This document shows positions 1-8,733 of a DNA stretch of 64,000 nt, one piece after another. The DNA comes from Nitrospina sp. GTDB taxonomy: Bacteria; Nitrospinota; Nitrospinia; Nitrospinales; VA-1. The position numbers and the translations under genes are program-made. The notes under the pieces are model-generated. The model saw nothing but the letters and a program-made list of their open reading frames with translations. It did no database searches and had not been told where the DNA came from. Position 1 is the first letter of the stretch, and every line of letters starts with the position of its first letter. Location: contig JABHBK010000024.1 in NCBI GenBank assembly GCA_018673915.1, forward strand, positions 50,879 through 114,878. Direction: 5' to 3'.

Positions 1-2
1 AT

Positions 3-452
3 AAAAACCATTTAAGTGATTTAAAAACCAAGTTGAAAAAAGATTTCGCCTGGGCCAAGCCCAATGATTGCCCAAAAAATCTGGATTTATTTTTATTGCA
101 GGAAGGAGATTTTCGCGGCATTGCAACTTCCGTTTCGTGTGGACAGGAAATTGCTGGAAAAGGATGTTTTAGTCTGGGTATGATCAGCGCCTTTGAAAAT
201 GTGTCGCTCAACTATGGCCCCTGGATGTATCCCCGTCTCTATTGGGAATGTGGAGCTATCGGGCAAATGCTATACCTTCAGGCAGAGGTCAGCGGCATCC
301 GCAGTACGGGAATTGGATGTTTCTTTGATGATTCCGTTCATCAGGTCTTCGGCATTGAAGATCGGAGCTATCAAAGCCTGTATCACTTTACGGTTGGAGG
401 GCCGGTGGAGGACACCCGCCTCACAACACTTCCTGCCTATGAAGAGGATTGA
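3..452 (+). CDS. SagB/nitroreductase-family protein, C-terminal part (5' end outside window)
   Basis: The frame is open from the first bases of the window, so this is the 3' part of a longer gene; the first in-window start-like codon (TTG at 33) is probably internal. The visible residues contain the GIRSTGIGCFFDD stretch and a later YQSLYHFTVGGP segment, which resemble the C-terminal FMN-binding part of SagB/ThcOx-type nitroreductases. These are flavin oxidoreductases, some acting on thiazoline or oxazoline rings of peptides. The substrate cannot be told from this fragment. No partner gene for peptide modification is visible downstream; the next gene is on the other strand. Confidence 0.6.
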   Translation, partial: KNHLSDLKTKLKKDFAWAKPNDCPKNLDLFLLQEGDFRGIATSVSCGQEIAGKGCFSLGMISAFENVSLNYGPWMYPRLYWECGAIGQMLYLQAEVSGIRSTGIGCFFDDSVHQVFGIEDRSYQSLYHFTVGGPVEDTRLTTLPAYEED

Positions 453-454
453 AC

Positions 455-757
455 TTACTTTTTTACCAGTTCCAGGGCAATATACAAACCCGCACCGGTT
501 ACCGTATATTTGCCTGCAACATTATCTTTCTTTTTTAAGCTTGCTAAAGTTTTTAGTCCGTCCGGCTGGGTCTTTTCGTTCACGATCACCGTAAAACGTT
601 TTTTAGTTTTAGGGTCTTTAATCCCCACCTTATTTTTATCCGCAATCACTTTTTTGACAACTCCAGAAAATGGAACGGCATCGCCTGCCACCGCAATCCC
701 TATATTGGAGAAAAGAAACAAAACCAAAAACAAATAACTTAACCTGGAAACTTTCAT
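455..757 (-). CDS. small exported protein of unknown function
   Basis: A protein of about 100 residues with a clear signal peptide (positive start, long Leu/Phe-rich core, cleavage near AVAGDA) and a compact basic, beta-rich mature part containing repeated Lys-Lys pairs. An ATG further upstream (787) is in frame, but GGAGG lies 8 bases before the ATG at 757, which I prefer. It resembles small periplasmic beta-barrel or OB-like proteins, but I do not recognise a family. It ends two bases after the convergent nitroreductase gene and lies downstream of the M1-like peptidase gene on the same strand. Confidence 0.6.
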   Translation of the reverse strand: MKVSRLSYLFLVLFLFSNIGIAVAGDAVPFSGVVKKVIADKNKVGIKDPKTKKRFTVIVNEKTQPDGLKTLASLKKKDNVAGKYTVTGAGLYIALELVKK

Positions 758-842
758 CGTCATGCCCTCCAAATTGGATGCTTTCATGATTTCATTTTAA
801 TTAAAAACTTTCAACATCCTATTATGAATTCGGTTCTCTTTT

Positions 843-2975
843 TTAGAACGGCTTGAATGAAACCAAAGGTTTTTGTTTTGGTAAAAGACGGGGATGTGAA
901 TCGCGGAAAATCTTTTGCAGAGCCTTCGGGTTGGTTGGCCAGGTTCCCTTGTCCCGGTTATCCGGGGCATTTCCCTCAAATACCAGATAACCGTATTTTC
1001 CATAATGCGGCAGTTTGCGCATTAACCCTGGAATACTCGCAGTATTTCCAGCAATGACCCAGGTCATCGTTCCCTTTTTCTGATCCAATCTGTTCAAAGT
1101 AAAAACAAAGCTGTGGTTTTCCCAAGGGTAAGACTTGTCTTTAACCCGTATCCTCTTCTCGTCTAATTCAACCCCGAATTTCTTGAGTTGCGCCGAAAAG
1201 TAATTTTTTAGCGGATGATTCCGCCCGAAAACCCATAAACTTCCCTCAGGCAATGGTGAGTTATCATCACTCGTTAAAACCTTTTCCGGTTTCGCCACGG
1301 CCTCTGCAAATTTCTGGTAAGCAAGATTAGGGCTCTTCGGTAAAAGTGCCGTAACAATTTGCGCTCCGTAAGTCTGGGCCAGACTTGCCGGTGCTTCCTC
1401 ATCTCCCGGCAAGCGGAATACATCGTTGTAGGGGTCCAACTGAACCGCCAACGGCTCTTTCGCTAATTGGATTTTAAACTCCTGCACATCCGCAGCAAGT
1501 TTTATTGTGTGAATCTCTGCCACCGGGGAACCATTAGTCCAGATAGCAATAGGAAGCTTCATTAAAAAAGCCGGTGGGTCTTGCCTCACCGTCAACTTCA
1601 GGTCATATCGGCCCTCACGGTGAACATAAGACGATTTTTCCAGCCTGATTTTAGGCGCCCCCTTTCGATTGAGCCATTGTTCAAAAAATCCAGCTAAGTT
1701 CTGGCCTGAAGTTTCCTCAAAAGTTTGGCGCATATTGTCATAGCCTGCATATCGGTACTTATTGGTCGCATAGAACCTCCGCAGGCTCTTTAAAAATTTT
1801 TCATCCCCGACTTCCGTGCGTAGCATATGAAAGACCATAAGATGCTTGGCATAACCGATAGCCTGCGACGCCATGCTGTCTCGATAGCTAAACTTACTCA
1901 ATGGAAAATCATTTTCAGCATTGACATAATTTGAAAACTTCATCATCTCCTGGAACCGATATCCTGCACCCTTTCCTTGCAACTCTAAAAGAAGGTGATC
2001 GGCGAGGTAGGCGGTCAATCCTTCCGACCAATTTCCCTGCTCCATCTTGGGAAACACCCCATTGCCCCACCAGTTATGAAGAATTTCATGTGGATAAGAG
2101 CTATGCAGAATAAACGGAAAACGAATGATCCTGGAGCCCATCAGAGTAAAAGAAGGCATGCCATATCCGGTTTGCCGGGAATTTTCAATCAGAGCAAACT
2201 TTTTATAGGGGTAGGGTCCAAGCAAGCGAAAGTAAAAATCAATATAGCCTTTAGCTGTTTGTAGATAACGATCAGCCAACTCCTCTTCCTCTTGCAATAA
2301 AAATGCGTACAGGGAAAGTCCATTATGTTCCGCCTCAAATATATGGAACTGGTTGCCAATCAAATATATTTCTTCGGATGGACGCGTTGACTTCCAAGTA
2401 ATGCTTCTTCTACCTGCAGAAATTTTATCCCCAGTGCTTTGCCCTTGGCTCACAACCTGCCAAGGCTCAGGAAGAGAAACCTGCATTGAAAAATTAACTC
2501 GTGAGGATTCCCCAATTGTTTGAGGATAAAAATAACTGGCACCGGAAAACATAAAGCCGGCTGTACCATCAGATTCCGGGTCGAAAAGAATCCCGGAATA
2601 GTTCATTGTCATTGAAAACGTGTCAGGACAGGGGGTGGAATTGCTTTTTACAAACTCGATCTTTAGGAGACTGAGTTCATTTGTTTTATAATCCGCCGTT
2701 TGCACCTGCCACCCTTCCGGAACCTGATTCCGGCTCAGCTTTAGATTCGAATGAAGGTAAAAGGCAAAGAACTCGCAATTATCTCGGGAAGTTTTGAACA
2801 AAACCGTGTCTTGTATTTTGGCAAAACGGGATGAGGGTTCCAGCTCTATTCGCAGGTCATGATGAATAGGGGATTCAGAAAATGACCAAACTTCCGCTAC
2901 ACAAAATGTCTGCATTAAGACAAGCCACAAACATCCTGCGTTTCGGAGGATGTGAAACTCGAAAATTTTCATCAT
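843..2975 (-). CDS. exported M1-family (gluzincin) metallopeptidase homologue
   Basis: About 710 residues with an N-terminal signal-like segment. The zinc site is complete: HEILH followed 18 residues later by Glu in WSEGL, the HExxH-x18-E pattern of clan MA/M1. The Tyr in GYAKHLMVFHML matches the catalytic-Tyr region of M1 enzymes. The usual GAMEN exopeptidase motif is not recognisable; its place holds GYGMPSFTLMG, so a free-amine-binding Glu is absent and aminopeptidase activity is doubtful. It likely acts in the periplasm or at the outer membrane. Its start overlaps the stop of the NusG-II-domain gene by 4 bases, indicating translational coupling. Confidence 0.8.
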   Translation of the reverse strand: MMKIFEFHILRNAGCLWLVLMQTFCVAEVWSFSESPIHHDLRIELEPSSRFAKIQDTVLFKTSRDNCEFFAFYLHSNLKLSRNQVPEGWQVQTADYKTNELSLLKIEFVKSNSTPCPDTFSMTMNYSGILFDPESDGTAGFMFSGASYFYPQTIGESSRVNFSMQVSLPEPWQVVSQGQSTGDKISAGRRSITWKSTRPSEEIYLIGNQFHIFEAEHNGLSLYAFLLQEEEELADRYLQTAKGYIDFYFRLLGPYPYKKFALIENSRQTGYGMPSFTLMGSRIIRFPFILHSSYPHEILHNWWGNGVFPKMEQGNWSEGLTAYLADHLLLELQGKGAGYRFQEMMKFSNYVNAENDFPLSKFSYRDSMASQAIGYAKHLMVFHMLRTEVGDEKFLKSLRRFYATNKYRYAGYDNMRQTFEETSGQNLAGFFEQWLNRKGAPKIRLEKSSYVHREGRYDLKLTVRQDPPAFLMKLPIAIWTNGSPVAEIHTIKLAADVQEFKIQLAKEPLAVQLDPYNDVFRLPGDEEAPASLAQTYGAQIVTALLPKSPNLAYQKFAEAVAKPEKVLTSDDNSPLPEGSLWVFGRNHPLKNYFSAQLKKFGVELDEKRIRVKDKSYPWENHSFVFTLNRLDQKKGTMTWVIAGNTASIPGLMRKLPHYGKYGYLVFEGNAPDNRDKGTWPTNPKALQKIFRDSHPRLLPKQKPLVSFKPF

Positions 2976-3340
2976 CCTACGACAGCATCCAGCCCTCTTT
3001 GGGTTTCCCCTTCAATCCGCACCACCACTTTATTGGGTAGGCACGCCGAGAGACGGTCAGCGTATTGAATGTATCCCGACTTGATGCAGACCTTAAGCTT
3101 GCAGGGAGACCGCACAATTCTCGCCTTACGATGGCTGATCTCCACTTCAGTGATTCCAAGCGGCCCTTCCACTTGAATGACCCTGTCATCCGTAAGAGGA
3201 AAGCGCGCCACATTTCTTTCCGCCACTTTGATGATGACCCAGTCGCCTTTATTGAATCCCGTACCAAAATAATAAAAAAGGCCTACGTTGAATATAACCA
3301 GAAGGGCTATCAGAACTTTATCGTACCGGTTAAACTTCAT
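2972..3340 (-). CDS. NusG domain II-containing membrane-anchored protein
   Basis: 122 residues: one N-terminal membrane helix (about residues 8-27) and an extracytoplasmic domain with the VEGPLGITEVEI and CKLKVCIKSGYI segments typical of the NusG domain II family (DUF1312). The two Cys and the following SACLPNKVVV strand are family features. The family has no established biochemical role; it often neighbours FMN- or quinone-linked membrane systems. Here it sits between a membrane spermidine-synthase-like gene (25 bases upstream) and the M1-like peptidase (4-base overlap), so the three are probably co-transcribed. Confidence 0.75.
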   Translation of the reverse strand: MKFNRYDKVLIALLVIFNVGLFYYFGTGFNKGDWVIIKVAERNVARFPLTDDRVIQVEGPLGITEVEISHRKARIVRSPCKLKVCIKSGYIQYADRLSACLPNKVVVRIEGETQRGLDAVVG

Positions 3341-3365
3341 GCATCACCCTTTCACGAAACTCATT

Positions 3366-6008
3366 TCAATCTTTCCACTTCGCACCTTGCAAATTAATTT
3401 TAGCTTCCTTATTGGATTCAAAATATTTTCTAAGTGCTTCCAGTCCGCCAAAATAATCACCAGAGGAAAAGAAGTCTTCTCCCGGCCCATGATAGCGGCG
3501 CGCAAACAGGCCAAACCGCTGTGCGGTTCGAAGCGCATAATTCTGCCTGAAAACTTCCAGCTCCTGGGGGGACATTGCTTTAATATCGGGAAACTGATCC
3601 AGCCGAGGACGCAGAAGGTTTAAAAAACTTTCATCCGTTTCCCATTGTAACGGAGGCAGAAGCGAAACAGAAGAAAACTCCAGCAAGGGTGAGTTATCGG
3701 TGATCTCGCCAGCCCCCTCCAAAAATGGAGACAAACGTTTTCCATCCGTAATAAAAAAATCTGCGAAATCCAGAAACGAGTTCACTTTCATTTCCTGGGC
3801 CATCTGTTTTATTTCCGGGCTACCCATAAGCGTCTCGAAATGTTTTTTATCCAAGGTCACAGGATTCCGGCTTCCCACCAACATGACTATCCGTGTGAGA
3901 AAGCTGTTCCAAACCGAAAATTCGGGAAAGACCTTTTGGAACGTATGGGTGATAGACCTGGCATCTTGCGGGCCTATTAAATGCAAAGGAAGCCATTGCA
4001 CCAACAAGCCATCTTCTTTTAAGTGACTCAAAGCCAGCTCATAAAATTCTCTGGAATAGAGATTCACAACACCCGCCTGCAGGGGAGACATGGGTTCCAT
4101 AATGATGACATCATAAGTGGACTCGGACCATTTCAAAAATGCCCTTCCATCCTGAATAAACATTTTCGTATTAGGCCGGTTTAAAACATCGTGATTCCAG
4201 GTTGCAAACCATTTGGAAAACTCCAGGACATTTTTATCAATTTCAACTCCGTCAACTTCCGCGCCTGGAAACAGGGAAGCCGTTCCCATCGTGTTACCTG
4301 TGCCAAACCCAATCACCAGAACTCGTTTGGGGGAGGGATGCAATGCCATCGGCACAAATCCCATGGCTTGCATATAAGTACTGCCAGAAAATGAACTGGA
4401 TACGGTGGCGGTGCTGAATCCATCCAGATAAATCGTACGCGCCTTGCTTTCTTTATCCTCCACCACACTGATAGTGGAATGTTCTCCTTCTTTATAATCC
4501 AGCAGGCGGATTCGATCCGCAGGCACATTCACTTCCAAACGGGAAAAGTTGCCCTGCCCGGCTTTTTGGGTCTCTATGTCAGGCACCCAATAACCTTTCC
4601 CAAGAACCAGAACAAAAAATGCTCCACCCAGCACCATCACCATGGATAAGGGTTTAAGCTCCCGGACTCTTCCCAGAATATATAATCCAAACAAAATTAA
4701 TACTGCATAAATCCCATAAAGAGATAAGCGAATTCCAAATAAAGGTATAAATACAAAAGGAGTCAGAATGGTCCCCAATACCGCGCCCACAGTATTAATG
4801 GAATAGGTATTTCCGAGAACTTTTCCAACACCCTCAAAGCGATAAGAATAAATATGGTTCGCTAATGGAAAGAGAAGCCCAAACCCAAAAGTGGGCAGAA
4901 ACATCAGACCGAATGCAAATAATGACCGGATCAAAAAGGTTTTCCCGGCAGAGGGCTCCAGACTGTAAAAGTATTGATCTGCTAACGCTGTCCATTCCGT
5001 CAAATTGGCCAACACGGGAAGTATGGCAACACAAAAAATACCAATAGAAATTTCAATACCCACAAACTTCAGAACCTGATGGGACCGCCCCAGGAGTTTG
5101 TTTGCGGCCAAACTTCCTATGGCAATTCCCAATAAGAATGTGGAAAGAATGAGCGCGAACGAATATAAAGTGCTACCCAGTGGGAAAATGAGAATCCGGG
5201 TCCATAAAATCTGGCTGGATAAGGAAGCCATTCCGGAATAGGCAAACAGGATAAATACCAATGTACCCGTGGCGGGAGAGATATCGGCTTCAAGTTTTTT
5301 CTTAGATTTTTCAGGTTTTGCATCAACCTTGACCAAACTGGAATCCGCAGTATAAAAAATTCGTGGCCGCCCCAAGCACAATATAAAAACCACAGCATTG
5401 AGTCCTATTGCAACCCCTGTTGCTCCCTGAACCCCCCAAAGACGGATCGCCAAATACTGGGTAAAAAGACAGCCGAAAACCGCACCAAAAGTGTTGACCC
5501 CATATAACCATGAGACCTGAGTAAAAATATTTTGCGTTTTATTGCCTGTAGCCCAACAACCTACCAGCGGCAAGGTCGCTCCCATCAACAGGGTAGCGGG
5601 AAACATTAATAACGTGCTCAAAAAGAACTCCAGCACATGCACTCCCAACCCCACCTGCCCGCTTTCTGGCAATATCAGAGGGTACAGTGTTTCCAGAAAA
5701 CTCAAGCCAAACGGAAAGAATAGAGCATATAACCCAATCAGTCCCTCCAGCAGGCCATATCCACGAATCAGTTTCTCCGGTTCCAACTCACTACCAATCC
5801 GAGCCAAAATCCTCCCCATAACCCAGGCCCCTGCCGCCAGCCCCATCATAAACGCGCACAATACAGCACTCAGCGCATACAGACTGGCCCCAAACACTAG
5901 AGTCAAATGCCGAAACCATATCAGCTCATAAACCAGACTCGCGGCCCCTGAAGCAAAAAGGCAAGCATAGGCAACCCATGAAACTTTAAATGAAGGGTGA
6001 GTAGTCAT
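3366..6008 (-). CDS. polytopic membrane protein with C-terminal spermidine-synthase-like methyltransferase fold
   Basis: The ATG at 6008 gives about 880 residues; the frame stays open upstream to a TTG at 6161, but those extra residues are not hydrophobic and look non-coding. The first half holds many membrane helices in two blocks (about residues 10-240 and 260-500), like the fused MFS/spermidine synthase family. The second half has a Rossmann SAM/dcSAM-binding core (VLVIGFGTGNT, then DGVEID) and NLYSREFYE. The position that is Asp in true spermidine synthases (DxIIxD) is Glu here (IIMEPMSP). Function is unknown; polyamine synthesis should not be assumed. It heads a leftward set with the NusG-II and M1-like genes. 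Confidence 0.75.
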   Translation of the reverse strand: MTTHPSFKVSWVAYACLFASGAASLVYELIWFRHLTLVFGASLYALSAVLCAFMMGLAAGAWVMGRILARIGSELEPEKLIRGYGLLEGLIGLYALFFPFGLSFLETLYPLILPESGQVGLGVHVLEFFLSTLLMFPATLLMGATLPLVGCWATGNKTQNIFTQVSWLYGVNTFGAVFGCLFTQYLAIRLWGVQGATGVAIGLNAVVFILCLGRPRIFYTADSSLVKVDAKPEKSKKKLEADISPATGTLVFILFAYSGMASLSSQILWTRILIFPLGSTLYSFALILSTFLLGIAIGSLAANKLLGRSHQVLKFVGIEISIGIFCVAILPVLANLTEWTALADQYFYSLEPSAGKTFLIRSLFAFGLMFLPTFGFGLLFPLANHIYSYRFEGVGKVLGNTYSINTVGAVLGTILTPFVFIPLFGIRLSLYGIYAVLILFGLYILGRVRELKPLSMVMVLGGAFFVLVLGKGYWVPDIETQKAGQGNFSRLEVNVPADRIRLLDYKEGEHSTISVVEDKESKARTIYLDGFSTATVSSSFSGSTYMQAMGFVPMALHPSPKRVLVIGFGTGNTMGTASLFPGAEVDGVEIDKNVLEFSKWFATWNHDVLNRPNTKMFIQDGRAFLKWSESTYDVIIMEPMSPLQAGVVNLYSREFYELALSHLKEDGLLVQWLPLHLIGPQDARSITHTFQKVFPEFSVWNSFLTRIVMLVGSRNPVTLDKKHFETLMGSPEIKQMAQEMKVNSFLDFADFFITDGKRLSPFLEGAGEITDNSPLLEFSSVSLLPPLQWETDESFLNLLRPRLDQFPDIKAMSPQELEVFRQNYALRTAQRFGLFARRYHGPGEDFFSSGDYFGGLEALRKYFESNKEAKINLQGAKWKD

Positions 6009-6172
6009 AAGAGGAAGGATTTTCCCACAGCCAAACCGATCCGTCAATTTAACGAACAAGTATTGCAACAAGATTTCATGAGTGCTATTCTCCTCCGACC
6101 CCCAGCACCTGAATATTAACGGGTTCTTTTTAAGCAGCCCTTTACAAAACCTTTTACCCAATTGACGAAACC

Positions 6173-7204
6173 ATGAAAAACAGATTCTGCCTATCAGTAC
6201 TTATTGCCTTAACACTTTTCTCCCACCCCCTTTCGGTGGTGGAAAAAGCTTCCGCGCAAACTTCGACGACAACTTTGAAAATCCCTGAAGTTGTGGCGAA
6301 GGTAAACGGAGTCGAAATTCAATCAAAATATATTTCGTTCAGGATGAATCAAATTTTAAAAAACGTCAAACGACCACTGACCTTGCGGGAAAAATCCAGT
6401 GTCGTGAAAGACCTGATAGAAAAAGAAGTCGTGCGGGAACTGGTTCATCAACAGGGCAAGAAAAATAATTTAAAGATCGACTCTGAATTGATTGAAAAAG
6501 AATTGGAGTCCCTTCGCAAACCCTACCCCAGCGAGGAAGAATTCAACAAAGCTCTGAGCGCAAGAAGCATCACTCTTGAAGACCTCAAAAACTCAATGGC
6601 GGTGGATATCAATGCCAGGCAGTTGTTGAATGAACACATCAAAGGGAAAATTGATATTTCAGATGCAGATGTTAAAAAATACTACGAGGATAACAAACCA
6701 AAATTCCAACGCCCCGAATCATTCCGGACCCGCCATATTCTCGCCGCACTATTCACTCCAGAGGAATTACGAACCCAGTCCATCAGCGAATTACAAAAAA
6801 ACAGAGAGTATTTTTTCATCAAAGCAGAAAGAAAAATAGACGACATAATTAAAGAGCTGAAAGAAGGTGCGGACTTTGAGGAACTGGCAAAGCAAAAGTC
6901 GGATGACGAAGGCAGCAAAGATAACGGTGGAGACCTTGGCTTCATTTATAAAGGCGTCTTCGACTCGGCTTATGACGAAGCAGTCTCAAAATTAAGCCCT
7001 GGCGAAACCAGCGGAAAAATAGAAACTCGGTTTGGATTCCACGTCGCCCAACTCATTGAAAAACATCCCTCTGAGCTGGCACCCTTCGATGAAATGGAAA
7101 AAGCTATTCAAAAATATCTTTTTACGGAAGAAGCTAAAAAACTGGTAACCGCTTATGTCAATAGCCTGAAAAAACAAGCGCAGATTGAAAACTTTTTCCA
7201 ATAG
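6173..7204 (+). CDS. periplasmic parvulin-type peptidyl-prolyl isomerase (SurA/PrsA-like)
   Basis: 343 residues with a signal peptide (cleavage near ASAQT), a SurA-N-like helical chaperone domain (about 40-170) and one parvulin domain (about 180-300) with FRTRHILA, GADFEELAKQKSDD, GGDLGF and RFGFHVAQL, the regular rotamase signatures. It should assist folding of outer-membrane or periplasmic proteins. One parvulin domain rather than two makes it closer to PrsA/PpiC-like SurA homologues than to E. coli SurA. It is divergent from the membrane spermidine-synthase-like gene and convergent with the CheY gene. Confidence 0.88.
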   Translation: MKNRFCLSVLIALTLFSHPLSVVEKASAQTSTTTLKIPEVVAKVNGVEIQSKYISFRMNQILKNVKRPLTLREKSSVVKDLIEKEVVRELVHQQGKKNNLKIDSELIEKELESLRKPYPSEEEFNKALSARSITLEDLKNSMAVDINARQLLNEHIKGKIDISDADVKKYYEDNKPKFQRPESFRTRHILAALFTPEELRTQSISELQKNREYFFIKAERKIDDIIKELKEGADFEELAKQKSDDEGSKDNGGDLGFIYKGVFDSAYDEAVSKLSPGETSGKIETRFGFHVAQLIEKHPSELAPFDEMEKAIQKYLFTEEAKKLVTAYVNSLKKQAQIENFFQ

Positions 7205-7253
7205 ACTTGGGGCAAAGCGTAAAAACTTATCAGGTTGCTTTGTTTGAAGGTAA

Positions 7254-7634
7254 TCAACCTTTTCCGAAAATTGTTTCCAGCTTTCTTTTTAAAGTTTTTT
7301 TATCGAGTGGCTTAAGAAGATAATGAGAGATTCCAGTTTTTGCGGCTGAAATAATTTTTTCTTTCTCATCTTTTGTAGTCAAAAGTATAAAAGGGATCGA
7401 TTCATAAATAGAATTGGATTTTAGTTTCTCAAAAAGTTTCACTCCATCCAGATTGGGCATTTCCCAATCCGACACCACCAGATCAACTTTTCTTTTCTGC
7501 AGATATTTGAAAGCCTCAATTCCATCTTGCGCCTCAACAACTTTTTTAAAGCCCATTTCCTTCAAGGTTTCCACCATGAATTCCCTTTGAAAATCTGAGT
7601 CTTCCACCAATAAGACTATCAAGTCTGAGTTCAT
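7254..7634 (-). CDS. CheY-like single-domain response regulator
   Basis: 126 residues, a receiver domain only. The acidic pair E11/D12, phospho-acceptor D56 in DLVVSDWEMPNLDG, T85/T86 and K108 are all present, so it should be phosphorylatable. With no output domain it probably works by protein-protein contact, as CheY or as an intermediate in a phosphorelay. The neighbouring genes give no cognate kinase. It lies 77 bases downstream of the TRAP-type substrate-binding gene on the same strand. Confidence 0.88.
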   Translation of the reverse strand: MNSDLIVLLVEDSDFQREFMVETLKEMGFKKVVEAQDGIEAFKYLQKRKVDLVVSDWEMPNLDGVKLFEKLKSNSIYESIPFILLTTKDEKEKIISAAKTGISHYLLKPLDKKTLKRKLETIFGKG

Positions 7635-7710
7635 AGTTATATTTCAGCTTCGAGAACAATTATTTCATAACCGGCACAAAGCCTTGAGGAAGAAAGCCTC
7701 GGCCTCACGC

Positions 7711-8733
7711 CTAATTGTTTCTGAATTTTTCCAGGTGACCCAACACCTGATCCAAGGTCTGGGGAGGAATATATTTTCCTGCCAGATTTTTCCGAGCCGC
7801 AACCCCTGCTTCATGAAACTGACCCATTTCTTTTTTATCCGGAAGATCGACCCACTCCACGCCATTATTCTCTAAAACTTTACGGGCTTTTATATTGTCT
7901 TGCTGAATGAGTTGGACCAGTTCCTGCAGGCACTCGGCACCAATTTTTTTCACAGCCGCTTGATAGGGTTCAGGAAGTTTTTCAAACTTCTTTTTGGAGA
8001 TCAAAACCCCTCCGGTTGCATAACCCATGCGCAGTCGGGTAACGTGCTTCACTTTAGTAAACCACTGCAATGCCAGAGCCCCTTGGGTGGAGGAATAAAC
8101 CGTATTCACCATACCCGTCTGTAAAGAAAGCAAAACATCTGTTATGGAAAGAGGAATTGGCTGAACCCCCATCCCTCTATACGCCTGTTCCACCAGCGGG
8201 TCACCTTCCCACAGCCAGGGTTTGGACTGGCGGAGGTCTTCCACAGACTTAATGGGATCCTGGGAAAAAAAATGAACCCAACCTACCGGAACCCAGCCCA
8301 ATAACACATAGCCTTTATTCTCATATCGGTCTTTAAAATGAGCATTCATTTTGTCATACACATGCTGGATTTCTTCATCCGTATCAAACAAGAAAGGAAG
8401 ATCGAGAACCCGTACTTCGGGCAAAATCGCCCCCAGTCCCACGCCCGTGAATCCTGCACCATGAAGTTGACCGATCCTCATTTTACGAATCACGTCTTTT
8501 TCATCCCCAGATACGCCCCCCGCATAAAAACGAAACGCCACATTTCCATCGGTGGCCTTTTTGACTTTTCCGTTAAAGGTATGCATGGATTTCATCCAGG
8601 AAGACCCTTCGGGAGCCAGAGTAGCAAACTTGATGATATGCTTTTTACCGGCCTGTGCCGGGCTCACCCCTATGGCGCATAACAAAACCGCAAACAAAAT
8701 AAGGCAACGGGTCAGGAAATTAAAATAATTCAT
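7711..8733 (-). CDS. TRAP transporter solute-binding protein, DctP family (TatP type)
   Basis: About 340 residues from the ATG at 8733 (15 more if the upstream start at 8778 is used). A signal peptide ends near SPAQA, followed by a DctP fold: IKFATLAPEGSSW at the mature start, LPFLFDTDEE, and SITDVLLSLQTGMVNTVYSS in the ligand domain. These periplasmic proteins bind organic anions for TRAP importers. It overlaps the end of the TatT lipoprotein gene, so the pair corresponds to the TatP-TatT arrangement described in Treponema pallidum. No dctQ or dctM membrane subunit gene occurs in this window. Confidence 0.88.
   Translation of the reverse strand: MNYFNFLTRCLILFAVLLCAIGVSPAQAGKKHIIKFATLAPEGSSWMKSMHTFNGKVKKATDGNVAFRFYAGGVSGDEKDVIRKMRIGQLHGAGFTGVGLGAILPEVRVLDLPFLFDTDEEIQHVYDKMNAHFKDRYENKGYVLLGWVPVGWVHFFSQDPIKSVEDLRQSKPWLWEGDPLVEQAYRGMGVQPIPLSITDVLLSLQTGMVNTVYSSTQGALALQWFTKVKHVTRLRMGYATGGVLISKKKFEKLPEPYQAAVKKIGAECLQELVQLIQQDNIKARKVLENNGVEWVDLPDKKEMGQFHEAGVAARKNLAGKYIPPQTLDQVLGHLEKFRNN

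Noticed and set aside
6009..6161. 51-residue extension of the membrane spermidine-synthase-like protein (TTG at 6161)
   Set aside because: The added residues are not membrane-like, the start is weak and it would nearly abut the divergent isomerase gene; the ATG at 6008 begins just before the first helix.
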